A DNA stretch of 64,000 nt from JAWLAT01 sp041395325 (GTDB taxonomy: Bacteria; Pseudomonadota; Gammaproteobacteria; Xanthomonadales; SZUA-5), in assembly GCA_041395325.1 (NCBI GenBank), contig JAWLAT010000002.1, positions 1 through 64,000 of the forward strand. The letters are read 5' to 3'. The notes under the pieces are model-generated. The model did no database searches. It saw only the letters and a list, made by a program, of their open reading frames with translations, and was not told the DNA's origin. Position numbers and translations under genes: made by a program. The stretch's first letter is position 1. The number at the start of each line of letters is the position of its first letter. This document shows, piece after piece, positions 7,610 through 16,968 of the stretch.

Positions 7610-8914
7610 ATGAACATCACGATCAGCCCAGTGTGGCTGCTGCTGGCCTGTCTGCCATGGCCGCTCATGGCCACCGATATCGACCCGCCTGCACCCGCGG
7701 ACCTGCTCACCCAGTCGGCGGCAGTGGCCATGGCATTGGCCGACGACCCCTGGCAGCGAGGCAGTGCCCTGCGCGAGCGCGCCCTGCAAGCCGAGGCCGT
7801 CGTGGCCGGCAGCTTGCCGGACCCGCGGTTGACCCTCGGCGCGGCCAACTTCCCGGTCGAAAGCCTGTCCTTCACCCAGGAGCCGATGACTCAATGGACC
7901 GTCGGCCTGAGTCAGCGACTGCCCCGTGGCGACAGTCGACCGCTACAGCAGCATCAACAGCGGACGCTGGCGGGGGCTGAACCGCATGCACGGGCCGAAC
8001 GACGTGCCCGGCTGGCCTGGCAGGTGCGGCAGGCCTGGCTGGCCGCTGGCGCCGCCGAGCAGCGAGCGGCCTTGCTCGCCCACGAGCGAGCGCTGTTGAC
8101 GCAGCTGCTGTCGCTAGCGGAAGTCGGCTACGCCAGTGGCCTGCGTCCGGTTGGCCAGGACGATCTGCTGCGAGCCCAGCTGCAACTGGACCGGGTCGAC
8201 GAGCGCCAGCTGGCGCTGCAGCAGCAGGCGCAGGAGGCGCGAGCGCAGTTGGCCGAGTGGATTGGCCCCGCTGCGCTGCAGCTGGCCCTGCCGGATCAGC
8301 TGGAGGCGCTGAGCGTGGCCACCTCTGGCGCAAGGGAAGTCGATCAGATCGGGCGGCACCCCGCGCTGTTGGCCTTGCAGGCGCGAATCGAGGCGGCTGC
8401 GACCGGCGTCGATCTGGCCCGCCAGCAATATCGGCCGGAATGGTTGCTCAGCGCCCAGTACGGGCATCGCGGCAACGCACCGGACGGCCGCGACCGGGCT
8501 GATTTCATCAGTCTGGCCGTGTCGGTGGATCTGCCCTGGTTCACCGCCAAACGGCAGGATCCGGCACTCGCCGCGGCCGCGGATCGGGCCGAAGCACTGC
8601 GCCAGGAGCTGGCCTTGCTGGAGCGTCAGCTGCGCGCTCGCGCCGCTGCCGTGCAGGCCGCCAGCACCCGGGTGGAACAGCGCCTGGCGCTGTATGACGC
8701 GCAACTGCTGCCTCGGTTGCGACAACTGGCGCAGGCCTCGCAAGCCGCCTTCCAGCACGACGCCGGCGACTTCGATCCCGTGTTGCAGGCGCATCTGTCC
8801 GAGTTGGAGGCGCGTCAGACACGTCTGAACCTGCAGGCTGAACTGGCCCGCTGGCAGGCGGAGGGGCGCTATCTGAGCGGCGTCGATGAGCTTGCAGCGG
8901 AGGGGGGATCATGA
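7610..8914 (+). CDS. cusC: TolC-family outer membrane factor of heavy-metal RND efflux (CusC/CzcC-like)
   Basis: A 434-aa outer-membrane channel protein that should complete the tripartite pump with the next two genes. It has a signal peptide (about residues 1-21, ending MATD) and then two repeats of long amphipathic helices rich in Ala, Leu, Gln and Arg, as in outer membrane efflux proteins. The ATG at 7610 is chosen over a TTG two codons earlier. Its stop overlaps the adaptor start (ATGA), which fixes it in the operon. Substrate specificity is taken from the pump protein rather than from this subunit. Confidence 0.88.
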   Translation: MNITISPVWLLLACLPWPLMATDIDPPAPADLLTQSAAVAMALADDPWQRGSALRERALQAEAVVAGSLPDPRLTLGAANFPVESLSFTQEPMTQWTVGLSQRLPRGDSRPLQQHQQRTLAGAEPHARAERRARLAWQVRQAWLAAGAAEQRAALLAHERALLTQLLSLAEVGYASGLRPVGQDDLLRAQLQLDRVDERQLALQQQAQEARAQLAEWIGPAALQLALPDQLEALSVATSGAREVDQIGRHPALLALQARIEAAATGVDLARQQYRPEWLLSAQYGHRGNAPDGRDRADFISLAVSVDLPWFTAKRQDPALAAAADRAEALRQELALLERQLRARAAAVQAASTRVEQRLALYDAQLLPRLRQLAQASQAAFQHDAGDFDPVLQAHLSELEARQTRLNLQAELARWQAEGRYLSGVDELAAEGGS

Positions 8915-10638
8915 ATCGCTGGATGTTGCTGCCGGCTTTTCTGGCCGGTGTCCTGTTGATGCTGGCCTGGCAGCGTTGGCAGCCCGGCTCCGAAGGTGGT
9001 GCGGGGGACATGGCGAAGCCGCTGTATTGGGTCGCGCCTATGGACCCGAACTATCGCCGCGATGGACCGGGCAAGTCGCCCATGGGCATGGATCTGGTGC
9101 CGGTCTACGCCGAGGACGCGCAGACCGACAGCCCTGGGACCGTCCGGATCACCGCGGAGGTGATGCACAACCTCGGCGTGCGAACGGCGCAGGTCCGCAG
9201 GGGCCGCTTGCCCACGACCTTGCGCACGGTCGGCTATGTGCAGGTGGACGAGGACCGGATCCGCCATGTGCACACGCGCGTGGAAGGGTGGATCGAACGC
9301 CTCCACGTGCGCGCTGTAGGCGATCCGGTGGTGCAGGGTCAGCCGCTCTATTCGCTCTACTCACCGCTGTTGGTGACGGCCCAGGAAGAGCTGCTGCTGG
9401 CCTTGGACAGTGGCAGCGAGCGGCTGCTGCGGGCGGCGGAAGCACGTTTGCGTGCGCTGGATCTGCCGTCGGCAACGATCGCCAGCTTGAAGCGGGATCG
9501 AGAGGTCCGGCGCACCGTGGTCGTACCGGTACCGCAATCTGGCGTGATCAACGCCTTGCAGGTACGAGAGGGGTACTTTGCCAAGCCCGACATGACACTG
9601 CTGGACATCGTTGCGCTGGATCCAATCTGGGTAGTGGGCGAGATCTTCGAGGCCCAAGCCGGCCAGATCTCGGTAGGTGACGCGGTGGAGATCAGCGTTG
9701 ATGCCTTGCCCGAGCGTCGCTGGCAAAGTCAGGTGGACCTCGTCTACCCCAACCTCGATGCCGGCACGCGGACGGTTCGGGTTCGGTCCCGTATCGACAA
9801 TGCCGATGGGGCGCTGCGGCCGAACATGTACGCGCAGCTGCGCATCGATACGCAGCCGGGGTCCAGCCATCTGTTGGTGCCGCGGGAGGCACTGATCCGG
9901 GTCGCTGGACAAACGCGCGTGGTGCTTGCGCTGGGCGAGGGCCGCTTCAAGTCGATCGCCGTGGAGCCGGGTCAGATCGGGGAGCGCGAGGCCGAGGTCC
10001 GATCGGGACTGCGGGCGGGGGATCGCGTGGTGGTGTCGGCGCAGTTCCTGCTCGACTCCGAGTCCAGCCGGCAATCGGATTTTCAGCGCATCGATGGTGC
10101 CCAGAGTGACCAGACGGCGGATCGGCAGTGGCTGTCGGCCGAGATCCGTGCCATTGACGCCGATGCCGGCACTCTGAAGCTGCGGCATGGACCGGTGGCG
10201 GCCTGGCAATGGCCGGCGATGACCATGGATTTTCCGTTGGCCGAAGGGGTCTCGGTCGCCGCACTGGAGGTGGGGCAGGCGATTGCCATCGAAGTGCAGC
10301 GAGAGGCCGGCGGGCGCTTTCCGATTGTCACCATCGACAGCGAAGCGCCCACGGCGCCGATGCAGTCGACCGACTCGAGTGGGTCAACTGAGTCGCTGGA
10401 CCACGGCTCAATGGACCGCGGCGCGATGGACCATGGCGCGATGGACCACGGCTCGCTGGACCACGGCTCGCTGGACCACGGCTCGATGGACCACGGCGCG
10501 ATGGACCACGGCGCGATGGACCACGGCGCGATGGACCACGGCGCGATGGACCATGGCTCCATGGGCCACGGCTCGGAGGATTCGGGTGCTGATCCGCAAT
10601 CCGGCCCCGACCCTGATCCATCCGGGTCCGACCGTTGA
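8911..10638 (+). CDS. cusB: RND efflux periplasmic adaptor (CusB-like) with heavy-metal-binding and CusF-like domains and MDHGA repeats
   Basis: A 575-aa adaptor, clearly longer than a plain CusB of roughly 400 residues. It has an N-terminal membrane anchor (about residues 5-20), a heavy-metal-binding domain (about 38-67, YWVAPMDPNY and KSPMGMDLVPVY) and the HlyD-type barrel-sandwich and beta-barrel domains (about 80-390). A CusF-like copper/silver domain follows (about 415-480) with H426, W434, M437 and M439 in the expected order. Residues 496-555 are twelve tandem pentapeptides of MDHGA type, giving a Met/His/Asp-rich tail. It overlaps the channel gene by four bases. The domains are family knowledge; metal loading by the tail is inferred. 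Confidence 0.92.
   Translation: MNRWMLLPAFLAGVLLMLAWQRWQPGSEGGAGDMAKPLYWVAPMDPNYRRDGPGKSPMGMDLVPVYAEDAQTDSPGTVRITAEVMHNLGVRTAQVRRGRLPTTLRTVGYVQVDEDRIRHVHTRVEGWIERLHVRAVGDPVVQGQPLYSLYSPLLVTAQEELLLALDSGSERLLRAAEARLRALDLPSATIASLKRDREVRRTVVVPVPQSGVINALQVREGYFAKPDMTLLDIVALDPIWVVGEIFEAQAGQISVGDAVEISVDALPERRWQSQVDLVYPNLDAGTRTVRVRSRIDNADGALRPNMYAQLRIDTQPGSSHLLVPREALIRVAGQTRVVLALGEGRFKSIAVEPGQIGEREAEVRSGLRAGDRVVVSAQFLLDSESSRQSDFQRIDGAQSDQTADRQWLSAEIRAIDADAGTLKLRHGPVAAWQWPAMTMDFPLAEGVSVAALEVGQAIAIEVQREAGGRFPIVTIDSEAPTAPMQSTDSSGSTESLDHGSMDRGAMDHGAMDHGSLDHGSLDHGSMDHGAMDHGAMDHGAMDHGAMDHGSMGHGSEDSGADPQSGPDPDPSGSDR
10396..10575 (+). repeat. 15-bp tandem repeat coding for MDHGA-type pentapeptides
   Basis: Twelve in-frame 15-bp units of the form (A/C)TG GAC CAC GGC (G/T)CG inside the adaptor gene. 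The first unit reads LDHGS and the last MGHGS, with one MDRGA variant. Several neighbouring units are identical at DNA level, which points to recent slippage or unequal crossing-over. Copy number is likely to vary between strains. Confidence 0.95.
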
Positions 10639-10648
10639 GTGACCGCCA

Positions 10649-13600
10649 ATGATCGCCGCACTGATTCGTTGGTCGATTCACAACCGGGTGCTGGTCCTGC
10701 TGGGCACCTTGATCCTGCTCGGCTGGGGCTTGTTCGCACTGCGCCAGACACCCGTCGATGCCATTCCCGATCTGTCCGACGTGCAGGTCATCGTCAAGAC
10801 CAGCTTCCCGGGGCAAGCGCCACAGGTGGTCGAGGACCAGGTCACCTATCCGCTGACCACGGCCTTGCTGGCGGTGCCAGGGGCGACCACCGTTCGCGGC
10901 TATTCGTTCTTCGGTGATTCCTATGTCTACGTGATTTTCGATGAGGGCACCGATCTGTACTGGGCCCGTGCCCGGGTGCTCGAGTACCTGAGCCAGGTCA
11001 GTGCCCAACTGCCACCGACGGCGCGGCCGCAGCTGGGCCCGGACGCCACGGGGGTGGGCTGGGTCTATCTGTACGCCCTGATCGATCGCAGCGGTCGGCA
11101 TGATCTGTCGCAGTTGCGCAGCCTGCAGGACTGGTTCCTCAAGTTCGAACTGCAGAGCGTGCCCGGCGTGGCCGAAGTGGCCACGGCCGGCGGCATGGTG
11201 CGGCAGTACCAGGTGACCGTCGATCCGGAGCGGCTGCGGGCTCTGAACATGCCGCTGGCCCACGTCCGTACCGCCATCGAACGGGCCAATCAGGAAGTCG
11301 GTGCCTCGGTCATCGAAATGGCCGAAGCCGAATACATGGTGCGCTCCAGCGGCTATCTGCAAGGACTTGAGGATCTGCAGAGTGTCCCGCTGGGCGTCAG
11401 TGCGCTGGGCACGCCGCTGTTGCTCAAGGACGTTGCCGAGATCGGCGTCGGACCGCAGATGCGCCGCGGCGTCACCGATCTGGACGGCGAGGGTGAGGCG
11501 GTCGGCGGCATCGTCGTCATGCGTTATGGCGAGAATGCCCTGCAAACCATCCAGGCGGTCCGCGAGCGACTGGATGAGTTGCGCCGCGGGCTGCCGGAGG
11601 GCGTCGAGATCGTCACCGTCTACGACCGCTCCGGGCTGATCGAGCGTGCCATCGACAATCTCTGGCACAAGCTGATCGAAGAACTGCTGGTGGTGGCCGT
11701 GGTCTGCGCCGCCTTCCTGTTTCACCTGCGCTCGTCGCTGGTGGCGGTCATCAGCCTGCCGATCGGCATTCTGGTGGCTTTCATCGTGATGCACCTGCAG
11801 GGCGTCAACGCGAACATCATGTCGCTGGGGGGGATCGCCATTGCCATTGGCGCGATGATCGACGGCGCCATCGTCATGGTGGAGAACCTGCACAAGCACC
11901 TGGAGCGGCCCGGCGCCAGCGAGCGCGAGCGCTGGCAGGTCGTTGCCGAGGCCACCACCGAGGTGGGGCCGGCGCTGTTCTTCAGCCTGCTGATCATCAC
12001 GGTCAGCTTCATTCCGGTGTTCACGCTGGAGGCGCAGGAAGGGCGGTTGTTCGCGCCACTGGCCTACACCAAGACCTATGCCATGGCTGCAGCCGCCGCG
12101 CTGGCGGTGACCCTGGTGCCGGTGCTGATGGGTTGGTTCATCCGCGGGCGAATTCTGCCCGAGGACCGCAACCCTCTGAATCGCTGGCTGAAAAGTCTCT
12201 ACTTGCCGCCATTGCGGTGGGTCCTGGGCCATCCCCGACTGACGCTGTCGTTCACGCTGCTGGTGCTGCTTGTGGGTCTGTTGCCGCTGCGGCACATCGG
12301 CAGCGAGTTCTTCCCGCCGCTGGACGAGGGCGATCTGATGTACATGCCCACGACCCATCCCGGCATCTCGGTCGGCAAGGCCCGCGAGTTGTTGCAGCAG
12401 ACCGACCGCCTGATCCGGACCGTACCCGAGGTGGAGCGGGTGTTCGGCAAGGTTGGGCGCGCCGAGACGGCGACCGATCCGGCACCGCTGACGATGATCG
12501 AGACCTTCGTCCAGTTGCGGCCGCGCTCGCAGTGGCGCGACGGCATGACCACCGAGAAGCTGATCGAGGAGTTGCAGCAACGCGTGGATCTGCCCGGCGT
12601 CACCAACGCCTGGGTCATGCCGATCAAGACCCGCATCGACATGCTGGCAACGGGCATCAAGACGCCGGTGGGGATCAAGATCGGTGGTCCCGAACTGGCG
12701 CAGATCGACGCCATTGGCCGACAGATCGAAGAGATTCTGGCCGATTTACCTGGGACGGCTTCGGTCTACGCCGAGCGGGTGGCCGGTGGTCGCTACCTGC
12801 AGATCGACGTGCGTCGGGACCAGGCGGCACGCCATGGCATGAATGTCGCCGATGTGCAGATGCTGATCGCCAGCGCCGTCGGCGGTGTCAATCTCGGCCA
12901 GTCCGTCGAAGGGCGCGAGCGCTATCCGATCAACCTGCGCTATCCGCAAGGCTACCGAGATAGCCCCGAACAGCTGGCCCTGCTGCCCATCGTCACGCCG
13001 GCCGGTCAGCGCGTCGTGCTGAGTGATCTGGCCAGTATCCGCATCGAGGATGGACCGCCATCAATCAAGACCGAGAACGCGCGGCCCAACGGCTGGATTT
13101 ACATCGACATCAGCGGCATCGACGTGGGGCACTACGTCGAACAGGCACAGGCGGCCCTCAATGACGCACTGGTGCTGCCAGCGGGGTATTCGATCAGCTG
13201 GTCGGGTCAGTACGAGTACATGCAGCGGGCCAAGGCACGCCTGGCCTATGTGATCCCGTTGACCTTGGCGATCATCGTGGTGCTGCTGTACCTGAATTTC
13301 CGCACGTTGACCGAAACGGCGATCGTGATGCTGAGCATTCCCTTCGCGCTGATCGGCGGTATTGCGTTGATCGCCTGGTTGGGCAATCCCTTCAGCGTTG
13401 CGGTGATCGTGGGCTTCATTGCCCTGGCAGGGGTGGCCGCCGAAACCGGCGTGGTGATGCTGCTGTTCCTGCAACAGGCCTGGCAGGCGCGACAGGCGAC
13501 ATTGCAGGATGAAGACCGAGTTGCCGATCGCGAGGATCTGCGATTGGCGGTGATCCATGGGGCGGTGGAGCGGGTGCGGCCCAAGCTGATGACCGTGGCC

Positions 13601-13780
13601 ACGGTCATTGCCGGCTTGCTGCCAATCATGTGGGGCACTGGAACCGGGTCCGAGGTGATGCGTCGAATCGCTACGCCAATGGTGGGCGGCATGTTGAGCT
13701 CAACCGTGCTGACGCTGATCGTGATCCCGGTGCTGTACTTCAGTCTGCATGCGCGGGGATTGCCGGATCGTCGGGACTGA
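10649..13780 (+). CDS. cusA: Heavy-metal RND efflux pump, Cu(I)/Ag(I) type (CusA-like)
   Basis: A 1043-aa inner-membrane proton-driven transporter of the HME-RND family, full length. It carries the conserved TM4 region GAMIDGAIVMVENLHKHLE and the family signature LATGIKTPVGIKIGG. The segments YMPTTHPGIS, APLTMIETFVQL and RIDMLATGIK each hold a Met where, as I recall, the three-methionine metal site of E. coli CusA lies. This supports copper/silver rather than zinc/cobalt. It begins ten bases after the adaptor stop. No copper-responsive regulator gene is adjacent; the two-component system at 198-2251 is not obviously linked. Confidence 0.93.
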   Translation: MIAALIRWSIHNRVLVLLGTLILLGWGLFALRQTPVDAIPDLSDVQVIVKTSFPGQAPQVVEDQVTYPLTTALLAVPGATTVRGYSFFGDSYVYVIFDEGTDLYWARARVLEYLSQVSAQLPPTARPQLGPDATGVGWVYLYALIDRSGRHDLSQLRSLQDWFLKFELQSVPGVAEVATAGGMVRQYQVTVDPERLRALNMPLAHVRTAIERANQEVGASVIEMAEAEYMVRSSGYLQGLEDLQSVPLGVSALGTPLLLKDVAEIGVGPQMRRGVTDLDGEGEAVGGIVVMRYGENALQTIQAVRERLDELRRGLPEGVEIVTVYDRSGLIERAIDNLWHKLIEELLVVAVVCAAFLFHLRSSLVAVISLPIGILVAFIVMHLQGVNANIMSLGGIAIAIGAMIDGAIVMVENLHKHLERPGASERERWQVVAEATTEVGPALFFSLLIITVSFIPVFTLEAQEGRLFAPLAYTKTYAMAAAAALAVTLVPVLMGWFIRGRILPEDRNPLNRWLKSLYLPPLRWVLGHPRLTLSFTLLVLLVGLLPLRHIGSEFFPPLDEGDLMYMPTTHPGISVGKARELLQQTDRLIRTVPEVERVFGKVGRAETATDPAPLTMIETFVQLRPRSQWRDGMTTEKLIEELQQRVDLPGVTNAWVMPIKTRIDMLATGIKTPVGIKIGGPELAQIDAIGRQIEEILADLPGTASVYAERVAGGRYLQIDVRRDQAARHGMNVADVQMLIASAVGGVNLGQSVEGRERYPINLRYPQGYRDSPEQLALLPIVTPAGQRVVLSDLASIRIEDGPPSIKTENARPNGWIYIDISGIDVGHYVEQAQAALNDALVLPAGYSISWSGQYEYMQRAKARLAYVIPLTLAIIVVLLYLNFRTLTETAIVMLSIPFALIGGIALIAWLGNPFSVAVIVGFIALAGVAAETGVVMLLFLQQAWQARQATLQDEDRVADREDLRLAVIHGAVERVRPKLMTVATVIAGLLPIMWGTGTGSEVMRRIATPMVGGMLSSTVLTLIVIPVLYFSLHARGLPDRRD

Positions 13781-13921
13781 GCTGAGCGAGGGGTGTGGAG
13801 TCCACCTTCAGGCGGGTCTCTACACCGGCTTCACCGCAGTGCAGCAAGGAATTTCGCCTCGACGCTGCTACAGTCCGGCCCATCATCACTGCGACCGACT
13901 GCCGTGCAAGGGATCCTGCTG

Positions 13922-13942
13922 CTGCCTCCGGGCAGTTTTTTT
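13922..13942 (+). terminator. Rho-independent terminator after the copper efflux operon
   Basis: A short perfect stem CTGCC/GGCAG with a TCCG loop is followed by seven T residues. It lies 140 bases after the CusA stop and just before the XylR box of the xylose operon, so it would separate the two transcripts. The stem is only 5 bp, so efficiency is uncertain. Confidence 0.65.
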
Positions 13943-13953
13943 GGCGATAGCGA

Positions 13954-13967
13954 TGGTAGCGCTACCA
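13954..13967. promoter_or_regulatory. XylR operator (xyl-box) before xylB
   Basis: TGGTAGCGCTACCA, a perfect 14-bp palindrome with the GCGC core typical of LacI-family operators. It closely resembles the xyl-box TGGTAGCGCTAACA described for Xanthomonas XylR. It lies 22 bases before the xylB start codon, where a bound repressor would block transcription of xylB-xylA-xylE. Confidence 0.85.
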
Positions 13968-13989
13968 CTGAGAAGTCGGAGGTCGCCTC

Positions 13990-15513
13990 GTGAGCGGTGC
14001 GAACGGCCCGCTGTACATCGGTCTGGATGTCGGCAGCCAGAGCGTCAAGCTGCTCGCCTATGACGCCGAGAGTGGCTCGGTCGTGGCTCAGTACGGCCAC
14101 CCGCTGGAACTCATCGCCGGAGAGGATGGCAGTCGCGAGCAGCGGGCCGAGTGGTGGATCGATGCGGTTCGGGCCTGCTTCGGCCGCCTGAGTTCCGCCC
14201 AGCGGGCGCGGATTGCGGCGATCGGCGTATCCGGCCAGCAGCATGGCCTGGTGCCGCTGGATGCGGCCGGCAAGGTGCTGGCACCGGCCAAGTTGTGGTG
14301 CGACACCAGCACCCAACGCGAGTGCGACGAGATCATGCAGTCGGTCGGCGGCGGGATGCGCTGTGTCGAGGCGGCGGGCAACCCGATCCTGGCTGGGTAT
14401 ACGGCCTCGAAGGTGCCGTGGACGCGCAAGCACCGCCCGGAAGCCTATGCGCGACTGGCGACCATCCTGCTGCCGCACGACTACGTCAACTTCTGGCTGA
14501 CCGGCGAGCGCTGGATGGAGTGCGGCGATGCCTCGGGCACCGGTTGGCTGGACGTCCGCAACCGCCGCTGGTCCGCCGCGCTGCTCGCTGCGACCGATGC
14601 CCAGCGTGACCTGGCCGAATGCCTGCCGCCACTGGTCGCACCCGACAGTGTGTTCACGCTGGCGCCGGTGAGCGCCGAGGAACTGGGCCTGCCACGCGGT
14701 GTTCGGGTCAGTGCCGGTGGCGGCGACAACATGATGGCGGCGATCGGTACCGGCAACGTCGAACCCGGCGTGCTGAGCATGAGCCTGGGTACCTCCGGCA
14801 CGCTGTTCGCACATGCCGACCGGCCGGTGGTCGATCCGGCGGCCAGCTGGGCTGCCTTCTGTTCGTCCACCGGTGGTTGGCTGCCGTTGATCTGCACGAT
14901 GAACTGCACGCTGGCGACCGAAAGCGTGGCCCGCGCCTTCGGCTTCTCCAGCCGCGACGGCGACGCCGTCATGGCCGAGACCCAGCCGGGTGCCGCCGGC
15001 CTGCTGATGCTGCCCTTCTTCAATGGCGAGCGCACCCCGGATCTGCCGCATGCGCGGGCGGGCCTGTTCGGCATGGATCCGGTCAACCTGACCCGCGGCA
15101 ATGCCTATCGCGCCGCCATGGAAGGGGCGACCTACGCGCTGCGCAACGGCCTGGACGCACTGCGCGCGGCCGGGCTGCAGTTCGATGCGATTCGGCTCAC
15201 CGGCGGCGGCAGCAACTCCGCAGCCTGGCGACAAATGGTGGCCGATGTCTTCGATCTGCCGGTCGACGTGCCCGAACAGGCCGAAGGTGCCGCCTTTGGC
15301 GCCGCGCTGCAGGCGCTGTGGGCCGATCGCAAGGCCAGCGATGCCGGTGCCGATCTGGTCGGCATCGTGCGCGAGCACGTGCGCTTCGATGCCCAGCGAT
15401 CGGCGCGCCCGCAGGCGCCGGCCGTTGCCGCCTATGACCTGCATTACCAGCGCTTTCAACGGCATTTGCAGGCCGCCACGCAGCTCTACGCGCGTCCGAC
15501 TGACAGTCACTGA
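13990..15513 (+). CDS. xylB: Xylulokinase
   Basis: A 507-aa FGGY-family sugar kinase that phosphorylates D-xylulose to D-xylulose 5-phosphate. It has the N-terminal phosphate motif DVGSQSVK (residues 14-21), the substrate region GVSGQQHGLVPLD and the C-terminal FGGY ATP-site segment LTGGGSNSAAWRQM. Context decides between FGGY kinases: xylose isomerase and a sugar porter follow directly. The start is GTG, with GGAGG about eight bases ahead. xylA begins 38 bases after the stop. Confidence 0.95.
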   Translation: MSGANGPLYIGLDVGSQSVKLLAYDAESGSVVAQYGHPLELIAGEDGSREQRAEWWIDAVRACFGRLSSAQRARIAAIGVSGQQHGLVPLDAAGKVLAPAKLWCDTSTQRECDEIMQSVGGGMRCVEAAGNPILAGYTASKVPWTRKHRPEAYARLATILLPHDYVNFWLTGERWMECGDASGTGWLDVRNRRWSAALLAATDAQRDLAECLPPLVAPDSVFTLAPVSAEELGLPRGVRVSAGGGDNMMAAIGTGNVEPGVLSMSLGTSGTLFAHADRPVVDPAASWAAFCSSTGGWLPLICTMNCTLATESVARAFGFSSRDGDAVMAETQPGAAGLLMLPFFNGERTPDLPHARAGLFGMDPVNLTRGNAYRAAMEGATYALRNGLDALRAAGLQFDAIRLTGGGSNSAAWRQMVADVFDLPVDVPEQAEGAAFGAALQALWADRKASDAGADLVGIVREHVRFDAQRSARPQAPAVAAYDLHYQRFQRHLQAATQLYARPTDSH

Positions 15514-15551
15514 AGCCAACCCTTTCACTTCAACACCAGACGAAGCAGACC

Positions 15552-16889
15552 ATGAGCACACCCTTCATCGGCGCCCGCGAGTACTTTCCCGGCATCGGCT
15601 CCATTCCCTACGAGGGCAGGGGATCGGACAACCCGCTGGCCTTCAAGCACTACCAGGCCGACCGTCTCATCGGTGATCGGACGATGGCCGAGCACCTGCG
15701 CTTTGCCATCTGCTACTGGCACAGCTTCGGCAATGCCGGTCACGACCCCTTTGGTCCCGGCACCCGGCGCTTCCCCTGGGATGAGTCGGATGACCCGATG
15801 ACGCGCGCTGGCGCCAAGCTGGACGCGGCCTTCGAGTTCTTCACCAAGCTGGGCGTGCCCTACTACTGCTTCCACGACGTCGATCTGGCGCCGGACGACG
15901 ACGACATCGGGCGCTACGAGCGCAATCTGCAGCAGCTGGTGAGTCTGGCTGCCGAGCGCCAGCGTCAGACCGGCATGAAGCTGCTGTGGGGCACGGCTAA
16001 TCTGTTCTCGCATCCGCGCTACATGAACGGCGCGGCCACCAATCCGGATTTTGCCGTGGTCTGCCGGGCCGCCGTGCAGGTCAAGGCGGCACTGGAAGCG
16101 ACCGTGGCGCTGGGCGGCGAGAACTATGTGTTCTGGGGTGGTCGCGAGGGCTACGCCTGCCTGCACAACACCGACATGAAGCGTGAACTGGACAACTTTG
16201 CCCGTTTCCTCACCGCCGCGCGTGACTACGGCCGGAGCATTGGGTTCGACGGCGTGTTCCTGATCGAGCCCAAGCCGATGGAACCGATGAAGCACCAGTA
16301 CGACTTCGATTCAGCCACGGTGGCCGGCTTCCTGCGTCAACATGGCCTGGCCGGCGACTTCAAGCTCAATGTCGAAGCCAATCACGCCACCTTGTCCGGT
16401 CACACCTTCGAGCACGATCTGCAGGTCGCCGCCGACCATGGTCTGCTCGGCAGCATCGATGCCAATCGCGGCAATGCGCAGAACGGCTGGGACACCGATC
16501 AGTTTCCGATCGATCTGTACGACACCGTCGGCGCCATGCTGGTGGTGCTGCGTCAGGGCGGTCTGGCCCCGGGCGGGCTGAACTTCGACGCCAAGGTGCG
16601 GCGCGAATCCACCGATGCGGACGATCTGTTCATGGCGCATATCGGCGGCATGGACGCTTTCGCCCGCGGGCTCGAAGTGGCTCACGCGCTGCTGACCGAT
16701 TCGCCGTGGGAGCAATGGCGGCAGCAGCGCTACGCCAGCTTCGACAGCGGCAATGGCAAGGCATTCGCCGACGGTCAGCTGGGCCTGGCCGATCTCCATG
16801 CGCTGGCTCGAGCGCAGGGCGAACCGGAACAACGCAGCGGCAAACAGGAGCGCTACGAGAATCTGCTGAACCAGTATCTATTGCGCTGA
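15552..16889 (+). CDS. xylA: Xylose isomerase (class II)
   Basis: A 445-aa cytoplasmic metalloenzyme that interconverts D-xylose and D-xylulose. The length and N-terminal extension fit class II enzymes. Visible active-site regions include WGGREGYACLHNTDMKREL and the metal-ligand region IEPKPMEPMKHQYDFD (E239 in the first motif). Second in the xylB-xylA-xylE group, under the xyl-box at 13954. It provides the isomerase route in parallel with the oxidative route encoded downstream at 32018-37794. Confidence 0.97.
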   Translation: MSTPFIGAREYFPGIGSIPYEGRGSDNPLAFKHYQADRLIGDRTMAEHLRFAICYWHSFGNAGHDPFGPGTRRFPWDESDDPMTRAGAKLDAAFEFFTKLGVPYYCFHDVDLAPDDDDIGRYERNLQQLVSLAAERQRQTGMKLLWGTANLFSHPRYMNGAATNPDFAVVCRAAVQVKAALEATVALGGENYVFWGGREGYACLHNTDMKRELDNFARFLTAARDYGRSIGFDGVFLIEPKPMEPMKHQYDFDSATVAGFLRQHGLAGDFKLNVEANHATLSGHTFEHDLQVAADHGLLGSIDANRGNAQNGWDTDQFPIDLYDTVGAMLVVLRQGGLAPGGLNFDAKVRRESTDADDLFMAHIGGMDAFARGLEVAHALLTDSPWEQWRQQRYASFDSGNGKAFADGQLGLADLHALARAQGEPEQRSGKQERYENLLNQYLLR

Positions 16890-16968
16890 AATTGGGCAAA
16901 CTGCGCGGCAGGCCGGCGGCATGACAGCGCTGGTCATTCACTCGGCTTGCGAAGAGGAGACCAGCGGC

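Noticed and set aside
10396..10575. Repeat array considered as CRISPR or minisatellite
   Set aside because: Units are contiguous 15-bp in-frame codons without spacers, inside a clear coding sequence.
10328..12580. 750-codon minus-strand open frame opposite the copper pump
   Set aside because: Antisense of adaptor/pump codons; Gln/His/Arg-rich with no family features. The plus strand encodes clear RND proteins here. Such frames are common in GC-rich genomes.
13831..15561. 576-codon minus-strand open frame opposite xylB
   Set aside because: Shadow of xylulokinase; low-complexity His/Gln/Arg/Gly composition, no start context.
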